Assembly (NCBI GenBank): GCA_021773975.1
Contig: JAJFJN010000105.1
Location: forward strand, 1-39,068
From: Gammaproteobacteria bacterium
GTDB taxonomy: Bacteria > Pseudomonadota > Gammaproteobacteria > Chromatiales > Chromatiaceae
Length of the DNA: 39,068 bases
Direction of reading: 5' to 3'
Under the pieces are notes generated by a model. It was given only the letters and a program-made list of their open reading frames with translations. It did not search any database and was not told the origin of the DNA. The position numbers and the translations under genes were made by a program. Numbering within the stretch: the stretch's first letter is position 1; each line of letters begins with the position of its first letter. Positions 16,972-27,794 of this stretch are shown here, in pieces.

Positions 16972-17055
16972 GATAGGTCCAATATGGTTAAATCAAATTT
17001 GAAGGATAGATGAAGTGTAATAATATCCAATCTAATACGGTGACATAAAGCCCCA

Positions 17056-19062
17056 ATGGAAAAAAAATTTCACTTAGAAGCAGATTTTGAACCCGCTGGC
17101 GATCAGCCCGAAGCAATACGGCAACTGATTGATGGCATCAACGCTGGGGAAGCCGGCCAAACTCTACTCGGCGTAACGGGTTCAGGCAAGACATTTACCA
17201 TTGCCAACGTAATTCAGGCCATACAACGCCCAACATTAATACTCGTACACAACAAAACACTGGCAGCTCAACTGTACGGTGAGATGAAGGCATTCTTCCC
17301 TCACAATGCCGTAGAGTACTTTGTCTCCTACTATGACTATTACCAGCCGGAAGCATACATTCCCTCCTCTGATACCTTTATCGACAAAGATTCCTCCATC
17401 AACGAACATATCGAGCAGATGCGTCTCTCTGCAACCAAAGCACTGTTAGAGCGATCAGACACCATCATCGTAGCCACCGTCTCCTGCATCTACGGCTTGG
17501 GCGACCCACAAGCCTATCTCAGCATGGTACTGCACCTGGTGCGAGGCAATCCCCTGGATCAGCGCGCCCTGCTACGCAAACTGGCAGAGTTGCAATACAC
17601 CCGCAATGAGGTTGAGCTGCACCGCGCCACCTATCGAGTCCGTGGTGATGTCATCGACATCTATCCAGCAGAATCAGACAGCGAGGCCGTGCGCATTGAA
17701 CTATTCGATGATGAGATTGAATCCATCTCCCTATTTGATCCACTCACTGGTGAGATCCAACGAAAAGTGCCCCGCTACACCGTCTATCCAAAATCCCACT
17801 ATGTCACTCCAAGAGGGGCCCTACTAAAAGCGATAGAGCAGATCAAAATCGAACTAAAAGGGCGGCTGGAGCAACTACGTGACAACAACAAACTGGTCGA
17901 AGCCCAGCGCCTGGAGCAACGCACCCAATTTGATATTGAGATGATCAATGAGCTGGGATACTGCTCCGGCATTGAGAACTACTCACGCTACCTCTCAGGT
18001 CGTAAGCCTGGTGAATCACCCCCCACACTATTCGATTACCTACCCGAAAATGCCCTGCTAGTGGCCGATGAAAGTCATGTCTCCATACCCCAGGTTGGCG
18101 GCATGTACAAAGGTGATCGATCACGTAAAGAGACACTGGTCGAATATGGCTTCCGCCTCCCCTCTGCCCTTGATAACAGGCCACTACGCTTCGAGGAGTT
18201 TGAAGCTCGTTCACCTCAAACCATCTATGTCTCTGCCACCCCCAGACCCTACGAGCTGGAAAAATCTGGTGCACTAGTGGAGCAGGTCGTGCGCCCCACA
18301 GGGCTAATTGACCCTGAGCTGGAGATCAGGCCTGTTGCCACTCAGGTGGATGACCTGCTCTCAGAGATCAACCAACATGCCAAAATCAATGAGCGGGTAC
18401 TGGTCACCACCCTGACTAAACGCATGGCAGAAGATTTGACCGACTACCTCACTGAGCATGGTGTACGGGTGCGCTATCTGCATTCAGATATTGATACCGT
18501 TGAGCGGGTCGAGATCATCCGTGACTTGCGTCTGGGTGAGTTTGATGTACTGGTCGGCATCAATCTACTACGCGAAGGGCTGGATATGCCCGAGGTCTCA
18601 CTGGTCGCCATATTGGATGCGGACAAAGAGGGGTTTCTGCGTTCAGAGAGATCACTCATCCAAACCATTGGACGAGCCGCTCGCAACGCCAATGGCAAAG
18701 CCATCCTCTACGCCAACAAGATCACCGGCTCTATGCAACGAGCAATTGACGAAACAGAACGCCGTCGAGAAAAACAGACTGCCTATAACGAGGCGCACAA
18801 CATCACCCCAACAACCATCAAAAAAGCCATTACCGACATCATGGAAGGAGCACGTCCAGGTGCGCCCACCACCGCTAAAAAATATGCCCAGGTAGCTGAA
18901 GCTGCTGCCGAATATGCATCACTTACCCCAAAACAGATGGCCAAGCGCATCAAGCAGCTTGAAGATCAGATGTACCGCCATGCCAGGGATCTAGAATTTG
19001 AGGAGGCCGCAAAGGTCAGAGATCAGTTAAAAGAGCTACAGGATCTAAGTTTCAAGCATTGA
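17056..19062 (+). CDS. uvrB: UvrABC excision nuclease subunit B
   Basis: A 668-residue, full-length UvrB. GVTGSGKT (39-46) is Walker A; the beta-hairpin segment ([12 protein letters not shown], ~92-103) inserts between DNA strands to verify damage; LLVADESH is the DEAD-like motif; later helicase motifs include [17 protein letters not shown] and [11 protein letters not shown]-terminal UVR domain ([20 protein letters not shown]) binds UvrC. The protein receives damage from UvrA and nicks DNA together with UvrC in nucleotide excision repair. It is divergently placed from aspC. No LexA box is obvious in the short upstream region. Confidence 0.98.
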   Translation: MEKKFHLEADFEPAGDQPEAIRQLIDGINAGEAGQTLLGVTGSGKTFTIANVIQAIQRPTLILVHNKTLAAQLYGEMKAFFPHNAVEYFVSYYDYYQPEAYIPSSDTFIDKDSSINEHIEQMRLSATKALLERSDTIIVATVSCIYGLGDPQAYLSMVLHLVRGNPLDQRALLRKLAELQYTRNEVELHRATYRVRGDVIDIYPAESDSEAVRIELFDDEIESISLFDPLTGEIQRKVPRYTVYPKSHYVTPRGALLKAIEQIKIELKGRLEQLRDNNKLVEAQRLEQRTQFDIEMINELGYCSGIENYSRYLSGRKPGESPPTLFDYLPENALLVADESHVSIPQVGGMYKGDRSRKETLVEYGFRLPSALDNRPLRFEEFEARSPQTIYVSATPRPYELEKSGALVEQVVRPTGLIDPELEIRPVATQVDDLLSEINQHAKINERVLVTTLTKRMAEDLTDYLTEHGVRVRYLHSDIDTVERVEIIRDLRLGEFDVLVGINLLREGLDMPEVSLVAILDADKEGFLRSERSLIQTIGRAARNANGKAILYANKITGSMQRAIDETERRREKQTAYNEAHNITPTTIKKAITDIMEGARPGAPTTAKKYAQVAEAAAEYASLTPKQMAKRIKQLEDQMYRHARDLEFEEAAKVRDQLKELQDLSFKH

Positions 19063-19097
19063 ACTGTCGCTCTGAAAAGCTAACAGAATGTAATCTC

Positions 19098-19340
19098 TCA
19101 GCCCGAAAACTCTGCCCATTGCTGTGGGGTGTATGCTTTGACAGACATGGCATGTAACTCTCCAGATGCAATCTGCTCCTTTACAGTTGCCAACACCGCT
19201 TTCTGCTTTTTCAGCAACCCCAAGCCTTCAAATTTTGAGCTGATAACAACGCAGGAAAAATTACAATCTGCCCCTTCCACTAAAACCTCAGCATCGGGAA
19301 AATCTACTTTAATCAGCGCAATTACCTCTTCCTGCTTCAT
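19098..19340 (-). CDS. BolA/IbaG family protein
   Basis: An 80-residue BolA-fold protein of the short (IbaG/YrbA-like) type, with VVISSKFEGLGLLKKQKAV followed by LHAMSVKAYTPQQWAE, which includes the conserved His region near the C-terminus that helps bind a cluster. BolA proteins pair with CGFS glutaredoxins to hold a [2Fe-2S] cluster, and the gene for such a glutaredoxin lies two bases upstream in the same direction. That pairing supports a role in Fe-S trafficking or iron sensing. Confidence 0.85.
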   Translation of the reverse strand: MKQEEVIALIKVDFPDAEVLVEGADCNFSCVVISSKFEGLGLLKKQKAVLATVKEQIASGELHAMSVKAYTPQQWAEFSG

Positions 19341-19342
19341 CT

Positions 19343-19672
19343 TTAGGCCGCCGCTGCTTTGCTAATGGCGGCTTCCATCATAGGCTTCAACTCACCACTC
19401 TTATTAAGATCAATAACAATATCACCACCACCAATCAACTCACCGTCAATAAAGATTTGAGGAAAAGTAGGCCACTCTGAAACCTCTGGCAGTGCCTGCA
19501 TAACTGACATATCCTGCAATATATTCACATGAGCAAATGGCAGGTTTGTGCTGATCATTGCAGCAGCAGCATTAGCTGAAAAGCCACACTGAGGCTGATT
19601 AGGTGTGCCTTTCATGTAAATCAGAACGGGGTTGCTTGCAATCTGTTCACGAATTATATCGGTAATACTCAT
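19343..19672 (-). CDS. grxD: Monothiol glutaredoxin, Grx4 family
   Basis: A 109-residue CGFS-type glutaredoxin of normal length. The active site Cys29-Gly-Phe-Ser follows KGTPNQPQ, the WPTFPQIFIDGELIGGGDI block binds glutathione, and a Lys21 typical of the family precedes the loop. Such proteins carry and transfer [2Fe-2S] clusters rather than reduce disulfides. The bolA-like gene follows after two bases, so the cluster-bridged heterodimer partners are co-expressed. Confidence 0.95.
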   Translation of the reverse strand: MSITDIIREQIASNPVLIYMKGTPNQPQCGFSANAAAAMISTNLPFAHVNILQDMSVMQALPEVSEWPTFPQIFIDGELIGGGDIVIDLNKSGELKPMMEAAISKAAAA

Positions 19673-19860
19673 GGCTATCTTTTAACTCCTACTCAATAAA
19701 TTTAGAAAACGCACGCCCTCAAATCAATACCTATCTATTTACAACAAAATAGAGCGCCAGGGCCGCGGCTGCGTGTTATTTCATAAATGAAACAAAAAAG
19801 ATACTAATCTGTGCAATACCATATGCGGCTTTTTCTCTGATAGCCCAGATATTATTTAAG

Positions 19861-21501
19861 CTAACCATGCCGTTTGCAGTAATCAATCAAGCTAGATGTG
19901 GATACATCATGTTCTGCTGGCTCAGCCTCACCCTTCAACTCACCCAAAATAACCCCCGCAAGCTGTTTGCCAAGCTCAACACCCCACTGATCAAATGAGT
20001 TTATATTCCAGATAACGCCCTGCACAAAGATCTTATGTTCATAAAGTGCAATCAGCGAGCCTAACCGACGGGGTGTTAGCTGATCAATCAGAATGCTATT
20101 GGTCGGGCTATTTCCAGGAAAAACCTTGTGTGGCAGCAAGTCGACAATGCGTTCAGCCTCAAGCCCTGTCTGCTCCAGCTCCTCTCGCGCTTCATCACGA
20201 GTGCGTCCCTTCATCAACGCCTCAGTCTGGGCTAGAAAATTAGCCATTAGCTTTTGGTGTTGATCCGACACTGGATTGTGACTTTTCAGGGGAATAATAA
20301 AATCTGCCGGTATCATCTGGGTTCCCTGATGAATCAGTTGATAAAAGGCATGTTGGCCATCCGTACCAGCAGCACCCCACACCACTGGCCCTGTAGCATA
20401 TTTTACGGCTTTACCATCCCGCGTTACCCGTTTGCCATTGCTTTCCATATCCGCCTGTTGCAGATAGGCCGGTAAATAACGCAGATATTGATCATAGGGG
20501 AGGATGGCATGGGTACGTGCCCCAGCAAAGTTGGCATACCAGACACCTAGCAATGCCAATATCACCGGCATATTTTCTGATAGCTCTGCTGTGCGAAAAT
20601 GCTCATCCATCTCATGTGCACCCGCTAATAGCTCCTCAAATTTATCCATGCCCACCGCAATAGCAATGGGAAGACCAATGGCAGACCAGAGTGAATAGCG
20701 GCCACCCACCCAGTCCCAAAAACCAAACATATTGGCTGGATCGATGCCAAACTCACTCACTGCCTCTGTGTTGGTTGAGACGGCAACAAAATGCCGGGCA
20801 ATAGCGACCTTGTCCACCAAGGTATTAAGGCACCACTCTCGTGCCGTATGGGCATTGGTCAAGGTCTCTTGGGTAGTAAATGTCTTGGAGGCCACAATAA
20901 ATAGCGTGGTTTTAGGGTCTAGCCCCTTAAGCGTCTCAGTAATATGCGTGCCATCCACATTGGAGACAAAATGCACCTGCAGCCCTGATGTCTGATAATG
21001 GCCCAACGCCTCTGTCACCATCAGCGGCCCAAGATTCGAGCCACCAATTCCAATATTAACTACATCAGTAATTCTTTGCCCGGTATGCCCCCTCCACTCT
21101 CCACTGCGTACGGCCTCAGAGAATGATCCAACATGGGCCAATACATCCCGCACTCCTGGCATGACATCTTCACCATCCAGCCAGACAGGACGATCGCTTC
21201 GGTTACGTAACGCCACATGCAGCACCGCTCGGCGCTCGGTATTATTAATGCTATCACCCGCAAACATGCGTCGAACCCAGCTTTTCAGATCCGCTGCTTT
21301 GGCCAGCTCCATCAACAAAGCCAATCCTTTGCGATCGATGATATTTTTGGAATAATCCAATAACATACCGCAGTTATTTAGCGACATGTTCTCAAAACGT
21401 TCTGGATCTTGTGCAAAAAGCGTTCTCATCTGCACAGAAGATATTTTTCTCCAATAATCTTCCAGGGCGCGCCACTCTTCAGTCTGGTTCAGTATGGTCA
21501 T
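19861..21501 (-). CDS. pgi: Glucose-6-phosphate isomerase
   Basis: A 546-residue enzyme close in length to E. coli Pgi (549). [12 protein letters not shown] begins the sugar-phosphate binding part, [16 protein letters not shown] is the first family signature, and [18 protein letters not shown] with [11 protein letters not shown] is the second, including catalytic Glu/His/Lys positions. It interconverts glucose-6-phosphate and fructose-6-phosphate in the cytoplasm. It is divergent from glgA with 150 bases between, linking gluconeogenic flow and glycogen synthesis in one locus. Confidence 0.97.
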   Translation of the reverse strand: MTILNQTEEWRALEDYWRKISSVQMRTLFAQDPERFENMSLNNCGMLLDYSKNIIDRKGLALLMELAKAADLKSWVRRMFAGDSINNTERRAVLHVALRNRSDRPVWLDGEDVMPGVRDVLAHVGSFSEAVRSGEWRGHTGQRITDVVNIGIGGSNLGPLMVTEALGHYQTSGLQVHFVSNVDGTHITETLKGLDPKTTLFIVASKTFTTQETLTNAHTAREWCLNTLVDKVAIARHFVAVSTNTEAVSEFGIDPANMFGFWDWVGGRYSLWSAIGLPIAIAVGMDKFEELLAGAHEMDEHFRTAELSENMPVILALLGVWYANFAGARTHAILPYDQYLRYLPAYLQQADMESNGKRVTRDGKAVKYATGPVVWGAAGTDGQHAFYQLIHQGTQMIPADFIIPLKSHNPVSDQHQKLMANFLAQTEALMKGRTRDEAREELEQTGLEAERIVDLLPHKVFPGNSPTNSILIDQLTPRRLGSLIALYEHKIFVQGVIWNINSFDQWGVELGKQLAGVILGELKGEAEPAEHDVSTSSLIDYCKRHG

Positions 21502-21571
21502 AATTTTAATTTTCAGTTCTTTAGCCTAAATAAGCCGCTGGATATGCTGGCTACTCCAACAGCGATACTTT

Positions 21572-21587
21572 TCTAACATGTGTTAGA
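21572..21587. promoter_or_regulatory. Dyad TCTAACA-TG-TGTTAGA between pgi and glgA
   Basis: A perfect inverted repeat with seven-base arms around TG sits in the 150-base divergent region, 71 bases before pgi and 65 bases before glgA. The position suits a shared operator. No protein can be assigned from sequence alone. Confidence 0.3.
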
Positions 21588-21651
21588 GTATACGTAAATT
21601 CACCCTTAACCCAGCTCGGATATTTCATGTTGCTGTCACAAGAAGTAAAGC

Positions 21652-23175
21652 ATGGATAGCATAACCAATTTCTCCCCCATAGAATCACAAGCCGCTTTAA
21701 AGGTGCTATTTGCCACCAGCGAAGCACAGCCTCTAATAAAGACCGGCGGCCTTGCTGATGTTTCAGGTAGTCTGCCACCTGCGCTGCGTCATTTAAATCA
21801 CGATATCCGCCTCATTCTACCGGCTTATCCAGAGGTGGTGGAAAAAGCTATTCCGCTAAAAGAGGTGGCAACGCTTTATCTGGGTGGTCATCCAGAGCCA
21901 GTACGTCTGCTTTCTGGTGCGTTTTCAGGAAATATCCCTCTCTATCTGGTTGATGCACCTGGCCTGTTTGACCGCCTCGGCAATCCTTATGTCGGCTCAG
22001 ATGGTCACGACTGGCCTGATAATGCCCAACGTTTTGCACTCTTCTGTCGAGCCATTGTTGCAATGGCACTAAACCAGGCAGGGCAAAACTGGCAACCTGA
22101 CATCGTCCATTGTAACGACTGGCAAACCGGATTAGTCCCCCCCCTTCTTCACCATGAAGGAAACCGGCCTGCAACTCTATTTACTATTCACAACCTGGCC
22201 TATCAGGGGGTTTTTAACCGCACTGCATTTCAAAAACTCCAACTCCCACCTGAACTCTGGAGTCACGATGGTTTGGAGTTCCACGGCAATCTCTCTTTCA
22301 TCAAAGGTGGTCTGGTTTTTGCCGACCAACTAAATACCGTCAGCCCCACCTACGCCCATGAGATCTGCTCAACTAAATTTGGGTATGGACTTGAAGGATT
22401 ACTGCGCCACCGGCAGGATCGACTCTCTGGCATACTCAATGGTATTGATTACCAGTACTGGAATCCAGCTACTGATTCATACATCCATCAGCATTTCGAT
22501 GATAACTCCTTTAAGCTAAAGCAGATCAACAAACTAAAACTACAGAAGGAGATGGGGTTACCTCAAGATGAGAATGCTTTCCTATTAGGCTATATCGGGC
22601 GCTTGGTGGAACAAAAAGGGATAGACCTGATATTAGAGCTGCTGCCTAAATTAGCGCAGGTAGAGAACCTTCAGGTTGTTATGCTAGGTAGTGGGGCCTC
22701 ACAGTTTGAAGAGGCCATGAGTGATGCCAGCGAGCGCTATCTCGATAATATGGCCATCCATATTGGGTACAACGAACAATTGGCTCACCGCATTGAAGCC
22801 GGAAGTGACTGCTTTCTGATGCCTTCCCGGTTTGAACCCTGCGGCCTGAATCAACTCTACAGTCTACGCTATGGCACTGTGCCCATTGTGCGTCGCACTG
22901 GTGGCCTGGCTGATACTGTTGTTGATGTCACACCTCAAAGCCTACTTGATGCAAGCGCCACAGGTTTTGTATTTGAGCACCCTACTGCTCCCTCCCTCTG
23001 GGAAGCTATTGAGCGTGCAATTGAATTCCATCACCGTCCTGCTTCCTGGTGGCAAAAACTGGCTACAACCGGCATGCAACAGAATTTCAGCTGGCCAAAA
23101 AGCGCAACCCAGTATGTAGATCTCTACCGCAAAGCAATTCTCAACCCTATACCTAATCCAATCAGCCAGGCATAA
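21652..23175 (+). CDS. glgA: Glycogen synthase (ADP-glucose)
   Basis: A 507-residue GT5 glycosyltransferase of usual bacterial GlgA length with a short N-terminal extension. KTGGLADVSG (30-39) holds the Lys that contacts ADP-glucose, HCNDWQTGLVP and TIHNLAYQG are GT5 blocks, and the C-terminal PSRFEPCGLNQLYSLRYG contains the EPCGL catalytic motif. It elongates alpha-1,4-glucan from ADP-glucose in the cytoplasm. No glgC, glgB or glgP lies nearby. The ribosome binding site is weak (AAG-rich), but no better in-frame start precedes the GT5 core. Confidence 0.95.
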   Translation: MDSITNFSPIESQAALKVLFATSEAQPLIKTGGLADVSGSLPPALRHLNHDIRLILPAYPEVVEKAIPLKEVATLYLGGHPEPVRLLSGAFSGNIPLYLVDAPGLFDRLGNPYVGSDGHDWPDNAQRFALFCRAIVAMALNQAGQNWQPDIVHCNDWQTGLVPPLLHHEGNRPATLFTIHNLAYQGVFNRTAFQKLQLPPELWSHDGLEFHGNLSFIKGGLVFADQLNTVSPTYAHEICSTKFGYGLEGLLRHRQDRLSGILNGIDYQYWNPATDSYIHQHFDDNSFKLKQINKLKLQKEMGLPQDENAFLLGYIGRLVEQKGIDLILELLPKLAQVENLQVVMLGSGASQFEEAMSDASERYLDNMAIHIGYNEQLAHRIEAGSDCFLMPSRFEPCGLNQLYSLRYGTVPIVRRTGGLADTVVDVTPQSLLDASATGFVFEHPTAPSLWEAIERAIEFHHRPASWWQKLATTGMQQNFSWPKSATQYVDLYRKAILNPIPNPISQA

Positions 23176-23203
23176 AAAACGGAGCATAGAAGCTCCGTTT
23201 TTT
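23175..23203. terminator. Bidirectional terminator between glgA and panD
   Basis: AAAAACGGAGC and GCTCCGTTTTT form a complementary stem around the loop ATAGAA. The A and T runs at the two ends let it end transcripts in both directions, serving glgA (rightward) and the pan cluster (leftward). Confidence 0.9.
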
Positions 23204-23226
23204 ACTTCGATACCAATCGATAGTCA

Positions 23227-23607
23227 TTAAGCCACCTGGGTTGGAATCTGCTCCCCAGTGCGAGTAATGTGATTATGTTCATTGAGATAGACCAAAGAGG
23301 GCTTAAAGTTAGCCAGCTCTTTTTCATCCAATCCAGCATAAGCACAGATGATAATACGGTCACCTGGCGCTGCCTTGTGAGCCGCCGCACCATTAATGGA
23401 TATTATGCGTGAACCCGCTTCAGCCATAATGGCATAGGTAGTAAACCGCTCACCGTTGGCAATATTATAGATCTGGATCTGTTCATAAGGCAGGATACCT
23501 GCTTCATCCAATAGATCGCGATCAATAGCACAAGACCCCTCATAATCCAGCTCTGCATGGGTCACACAGGCACGGTGTAATTTACATTTAAGAACGGACA
23601 ACTGCAT
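23227..23607 (-). CDS. panD: Aspartate 1-decarboxylase precursor
   Basis: A 126-residue PanD. The Gly24-Ser25 bond in YEGSCAID is the self-cleavage site; Ser25 becomes the pyruvoyl cofactor that decarboxylates aspartate to beta-alanine for pantothenate. [18 protein letters not shown] is the conserved core. The start at 23607 fits the family ([20 protein letters not shown]); an in-frame upstream codon at 23646 would add 13 atypical residues. A GGAG lies rather far (12 bases) upstream. It is the last gene of the panB-panC-panD run. Confidence 0.95.
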   Translation of the reverse strand: MQLSVLKCKLHRACVTHAELDYEGSCAIDRDLLDEAGILPYEQIQIYNIANGERFTTYAIMAEAGSRIISINGAAAHKAAPGDRIIICAYAGLDEKELANFKPSLVYLNEHNHITRTGEQIPTQVA

Positions 23608-23685
23608 TTTTGTTTGACGCTCCGTAGTACAAAAAAGGCGACACATTATGCTTTATTCGCAAATTGTAAGCAATTCTACCCAAAA

Positions 23686-24540
23686 TCAATATTTATCAAC
23701 AACTAGATTATCAATTAATCGTGCTCGCCCTAAATAGGCAGCAGCCAAAATCACCAGCCTTGATTCCTCTCCATTAGGCTCTGAAAGATTGTCTGCATTA
23801 CGAATACTACAATAATCGGGGTTAAAACCAGCTGCCTCTAATGCATGCATAGCCTCTGATTCTAACGCCATATAATCTTTATTACCTTCAGCAATAGCCG
23901 CAGATATTTTACACAAAATACGGTATAAAGCGGGAGCAAGACTCCGCTCATCATCAGTCAAATAGCCATTGCGTGAGCTACGCGCCAACCCATCTGCCTC
24001 ACGCAGCGTAGGCACACCAACAATCTCTACTGGAAGGCAAAGATCCTCAACCATATGCCGAATAACCAGCAGCTGCTGAAAATCCTTGCTACCAAATAAC
24101 GCAAGGTCAGGTTGCACCATATTGAGTAACTTACAAACAACCGTAGCCACCCCAGAAAAATGACCCGGCCGTGAAGCCCCACAAAGCGTTTCAGAGATGC
24201 CTGGTACTGCAACAACAGTCTGCGCCTTCTGTCCGTGAGGGTAGACCTCTTGAACAGAGGGCGTAAACAATAAATCTGTTTTTATCGCCTCCAACTGTGC
24301 GACATCTTGCTCTATCGTGCTTGGGTAACTGGCAAAATCCTCTCCCTCTCCAAACTGCATGGGATTGACGAATATGCTGACAACCACTCGATCAGCCCGC
24401 AGCTGCCCCTGCTTTACCAGCTCAAGATGCCCCGCATGCAGGTTGCCCATCGTTGGTACCAAAGCAACAGATTCGCCCGCTGCACGCCAATCGGCTAGCT
24501 GTTGGCGCAGCTGTTTTATTTTGTTAATTCTATTCATCAA
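23686..24540 (-). CDS. panC: Pantothenate synthetase
   Basis: A 284-residue enzyme joining pantoate and beta-alanine with [17 protein letters not shown] is the nucleotidyl-transferase HIGH-like motif, FVNPMQFG and FGSKDFQQL contact ATP and pantoate, and SSRNGYL supplies the flexible phosphate-binding loop. It overlaps panB by four bases (ATGA), so the two are coupled; panD follows after a short gap. Together they make pantothenate for coenzyme A. Confidence 0.97.
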   Translation of the reverse strand: MMNRINKIKQLRQQLADWRAAGESVALVPTMGNLHAGHLELVKQGQLRADRVVVSIFVNPMQFGEGEDFASYPSTIEQDVAQLEAIKTDLLFTPSVQEVYPHGQKAQTVVAVPGISETLCGASRPGHFSGVATVVCKLLNMVQPDLALFGSKDFQQLLVIRHMVEDLCLPVEIVGVPTLREADGLARSSRNGYLTDDERSLAPALYRILCKISAAIAEGNKDYMALESEAMHALEAAGFNPDYCSIRNADNLSEPNGEESRLVILAAAYLGRARLIDNLVVDKY

Positions 24541-25331
24541 AAACTATGCTCTGCCCCAGGAAAGCTACCATCTTTTACTGCCTGGACATAGGCGGTCAAT
24601 GCCGCAGGAATTGACTCTGTTTCAGCCAGAAAATTCTTAACAAACCTTGGGAGATAGCCAGAGATCACGCCCAACATGTCATACAAAACTAACACCTGCC
24701 CATCGCAAGCTGCTCCAGCACCTATGCCAATCACAGGAATATTTAACATCTGGCTGATCTCACCAGCAAGATCACTAGGCACACACTCAAGTACCAGCAT
24801 TTGAGCTCCTGCCTCTTGTAATGCCTGGGCATCCTCTTTCATAACAGTGGCACTCTCTTCATCACGCCCCTGCACACGATAACCACCCAGCTTATGAACC
24901 GATTGCGGCAACAACCCTAAATGAGCACAGACAGGCACAGCATGCGCAACCAAATGACGCACGGTATCTAGCTGCGTTGCCCCTCCTTCCAACTTCACCA
25001 TATGTGCACCGCCCTCCTTCATCAGGCGGGCAGCGGTATCCAATGCCTGGGTAGCTGAGCTGTAACTCATAAAAGGCATATCTGCCACAATTAAGGCTTT
25101 ACGGCGGGCGCGAGCCACATTTTGTGTGTGATAGATCACATCATCAACCTTCACAGGCAGTGTGCTCTCTTGCCCCTGAATTACCATGCCTAATGAATCA
25201 CCCACCAATAACACCTCTACCCCGGCCTCTTCAATGAGACGGGTAAAGCTGGCATCGTAGCTGGTCAGCACGGCAATCTTCTCACCCTGCTTTTTCATCT
25301 GCTGCAACGTTGTAACCGTAATATCTGACAT
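24537..25331 (-). CDS. panB: 3-methyl-2-oxobutanoate hydroxymethyltransferase
   Basis: A 264-residue PanB (from Met at 25331) with [12 protein letters not shown] near residue 42 (Mg-binding Asp), VKLEGG and [18 protein letters not shown]. It adds a hydroxymethyl group from methylene-tetrahydrofolate to alpha-ketoisovalerate, the first step to pantoate. The start was placed at the ATG because the [13 protein letters not shown] beginning matches the family; an upstream TTG at 25352 would add seven residues. It overlaps panC. Confidence 0.96.
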   Translation of the reverse strand: MSDITVTTLQQMKKQGEKIAVLTSYDASFTRLIEEAGVEVLLVGDSLGMVIQGQESTLPVKVDDVIYHTQNVARARRKALIVADMPFMSYSSATQALDTAARLMKEGGAHMVKLEGGATQLDTVRHLVAHAVPVCAHLGLLPQSVHKLGGYRVQGRDEESATVMKEDAQALQEAGAQMLVLECVPSDLAGEISQMLNIPVIGIGAGAACDGQVLVLYDMLGVISGYLPRFVKNFLAETESIPAALTAYVQAVKDGSFPGAEHSF

Positions 25332-25358
25332 AGGAACCAAATCCAGTAGCAACTAACC

Positions 25359-26021
25359 CTACACCAGTAATGGCACAGGGTTAAAATAATGTTTACCACA
25401 ACTTGTAGAACAGATGCGTTCCAACAACAGCTGATAATCGCTATCCCTCTCTACAGGATTAATATCTGTGGCATTAATAATCAAAAGTGGTGAGCTATTG
25501 TAGTGGTAGAAGAACTCAGCGTAACCATCACACAACCGCTGTAAATAATCTGCCTCTATTGTACGCTCCACCTTGCGATCACGCTTTTTGATGCGCTGTA
25601 GTAGCGTTTCTACCGGAGCCTGCAGATAGACCACCAGATCAGGCTCAGGGGCCTCCATTGTCAATCGAGCATAAACCTGTTCATAAAGCTTTAGCTCCTC
25701 CTCATCCAGATTCAAGCGGGCAAATAGAGGATCTTTTTCCAGCATGAAATCTGCGACCAATGCCGTGCGAAACATATCTTTTTGTCGCAATGCCTGTAGC
25801 TGTTTATTTCGTTGAAACAGAAAAAACAGCTGGGTTGGCAATGCTGCCTGCTGACCATCCTGATAAAAACGTTCTAAAAATGGATTCTCTTCTGCATTTT
25901 CCAACAGCGAATCACTATTAAAGCTCTCAGCCAGCCGTTTTACCAAACTGGTTTTTCCTACACCTATCGGCCCTTCAACAACAACATAACCCGGTGGCTT
26001 TAAGCTAGTTACGCAGGTCAT
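25359..26021 (-). CDS. Deoxynucleoside kinase (dGK/dCK family)
   Basis: A 220-residue P-loop kinase. GPIGVGKT (17-24) is Walker A, ENPFLERFYQD resembles the substrate-site Glu region, and RIKKRDRKVE is the Arg-rich lid of the family. It would phosphorylate a deoxynucleoside; which one cannot be told. ATG at 26021 is preceded by GGAG (seven bases) and lies within the end of folK (17-base overlap). A gene of this family between folK and panB is common in gammaproteobacteria. Confidence 0.85.
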   Translation of the reverse strand: MTCVTSLKPPGYVVVEGPIGVGKTSLVKRLAESFNSDSLLENAEENPFLERFYQDGQQAALPTQLFFLFQRNKQLQALRQKDMFRTALVADFMLEKDPLFARLNLDEEELKLYEQVYARLTMEAPEPDLVVYLQAPVETLLQRIKKRDRKVERTIEADYLQRLCDGYAEFFYHYNSSPLLIINATDINPVERDSDYQLLLERICSTSCGKHYFNPVPLLV

Positions 26022-26502
26022 TGAGAGGCTCCAGCCCTTCTGCTGGGCAGGATTGCAATAGTTCGCTCAACAAACCAAAACCAGGGATATTTAAATCAGA
26101 GACCAACTCCGCAAGTGGATAGAGCACAAAGGCTCGTTCAGCCATATAAGGGTGTGGAATTTGTAGATCAGGGCCATCAATCTGTTGATCACCGTACAGC
26201 AAGATATCCAAATCCAGGGGGCGGGGCCCCCAGTGTTCTCCAGTGCGAACACGACCATGTGACTGCTCTAATGCCTGAAGCATCGAAAGCAGTTCATTAG
26301 GGGGCAGCTCAGTCTCAAGCTCTGCAACTGCATTGATATAATCTGGCTGATCCGAAGAACCGTGCGGCGTACTCTGATAAAGGCACGAGTATTGTAAACA
26401 GCATGTTTGCGGCAATGCACCCAGCTCCTGGCAAGCACGCCGAACATGGATTGCTGGATCATCCAGATTACTGCCTAAAGCAATATAGACAATGACAGTC
26501 AT
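26005..26502 (-). CDS. folK: HPPK, 2-amino-4-hydroxy-6-hydroxymethyldihydropteridine diphosphokinase
   Basis: A 165-residue HPPK. YIALGSNL opens the fold, and GPRPLDLDILLYG (92-104) is the signature with the two Asp that hold Mg. PHPYMAERAFVL follows. It transfers pyrophosphate from ATP to hydroxymethyldihydropterin in folate synthesis. It starts two bases after the pcnB stop and its 3' end overlaps the deoxynucleoside kinase, so it lies in one transcript with them. Confidence 0.96.
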   Translation of the reverse strand: MTVIVYIALGSNLDDPAIHVRRACQELGALPQTCCLQYSCLYQSTPHGSSDQPDYINAVAELETELPPNELLSMLQALEQSHGRVRTGEHWGPRPLDLDILLYGDQQIDGPDLQIPHPYMAERAFVLYPLAELVSDLNIPGFGLLSELLQSCPAEGLEPLNDLRN

Positions 26503-26504
26503 TC

Positions 26505-27794
26505 TTATTCTGCGGAGGAGTGCTTACGAGGTTTTCTACGGCGACGTTTTTTACCACCAGCGCCCGTTGCAATAGCCATTTTAACACGCTCATCTTCACT
26601 TACTTCCTGCATCAGCGTCCACCACTCTGCCAGCGGCATATCTATTTCACCCGACTCAGCTCTCAATAGCAGAAAATCATAAGCCGCTCGAAAACGTGGA
26701 TGCTCCAATAAGCGCAACGCCCGTTTACCACGTTGTTCCAGTCGATGCTGCATGTTCCAGATTTCACGCATCTGTAGTGAAAAACGTTTAGGAATGGCGA
26801 CTCGGCTGACCTGCTGACTGATTGCCGCTGATCCAGCTTCCATCATGGCATCGTGTTTAGACTCGCCCTTCGCTTCCAGTTTTTGCGCACGCAACCGAGC
26901 AGGTTCCCAAAGCAAAACAGCAAATAGAAAAGCTGGGGTGACTGGTTTCTCTTCACAAATACGGGTATCTGTATTTTCCAAACCGCGAGTGACAAAGGTG
27001 ATAGGGAAGCCCTGCTCTTCATGAGCCAGGCACTCATCCGTCTCTGGAAACAGATGCCTAAACAGATCAAAATGACGCAGCTTCTCAAAGGAGTGCAGTG
27101 CAGATCCACCTAAAAACAACTTCAATAGCTCATCAAACAGACGCGCTGCAGGGACACCATCCAGCAGATCACCATTTTCCAACAACGGTTTTTCGCATGC
27201 AGGATTGATTGTGAACCCCAGTTTGGCTGCAAACCGGGCTGCACGCAACATTCTTACCGGGTCTTCACGGTAGCGTTGCTCAGGGTCTCCCAATAAGCGA
27301 AGCACGCCTGCCTGCAAATCCTTTAGACCATCAGCAAAATCTACAACTGAGAAATCCTCAATATTGTAATAGAGCGCATTGACGGTAAAATCGCGCCGCA
27401 TGGCATCCTCTTCAATGGTGCCATATACGTTATCTCTCAGCAGCATGCCACTTTTATCATCCAGTTTCGCATGATTTGAAGTAGTCTCATGCCCCGCCCG
27501 AAAGGTCGCAACTTCAATAATTTCACGCCCAAAGTGGACATGGGCCAAACGAAACCGGCGACCAATCAAGCGACAATTACGAAAGACATGCTTAACATCT
27601 TCTGGCGTGGCATCTGTCGCCACATCAAAATCTTTAGGCTCTCGACCCAGCAACAGGTCACGTACACCACCACCGACCAAATAAGCCTGATAACCTGCTT
27701 TTTTTAGACGATAGAGTACCTTGACAGCATTTTCACTGATATTAGATCGTGAAATAATGTGTTCAGCACGGGGGATAATGGTTGGAGTAACTAT
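26505..27794 (-). CDS. pcnB: Poly(A) polymerase I, probable AUA start
   Basis: A nucleotidyltransferase-superfamily enzyme that adds A tails to RNA and promotes decay. Its core VGGGVRDLLLGREPKDFDVAT has the GG and DxD catalytic elements, followed by RRFRLAHVHFGREIIEVATF and the RNA-binding RYREDPVRMLRAARFAAKLG. The tail is very basic (KKRRRRKPRKH). The first AUG/GUG/UUG-type codon (TTG at 27680) lies inside the catalytic core, yet conserved PcnB sequence (IPRAEH, SENAVKVLYRLKKAGYQAY) continues upstream in frame with no such codon before a TAA. An ATA at 27794-27792 lies eight bases after AGGA and is the best start, giving 429 residues. E. coli pcnB starts at AUU, so a rare start is precedented and would keep expression low. 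First gene of the folK-pan cluster. Confidence 0.9.
   Translation of the reverse strand: MVTPTIIPRAEHIISRSNISENAVKVLYRLKKAGYQAYLVGGGVRDLLLGREPKDFDVATDATPEDVKHVFRNCRLIGRRFRLAHVHFGREIIEVATFRAGHETTSNHAKLDDKSGMLLRDNVYGTIEEDAMRRDFTVNALYYNIEDFSVVDFADGLKDLQAGVLRLLGDPEQRYREDPVRMLRAARFAAKLGFTINPACEKPLLENGDLLDGVPAARLFDELLKLFLGGSALHSFEKLRHFDLFRHLFPETDECLAHEEQGFPITFVTRGLENTDTRICEEKPVTPAFLFAVLLWEPARLRAQKLEAKGESKHDAMMEAGSAAISQQVSRVAIPKRFSLQMREIWNMQHRLEQRGKRALRLLEHPRFRAAYDFLLLRAESGEIDMPLAEWWTLMQEVSEDERVKMAIATGAGGKKRRRRKPRKHSSAE

Noticed and set aside
17945-18274. 109-codon leftward frame inside uvrB
   Set aside because: Antisense shadow of a highly conserved gene.
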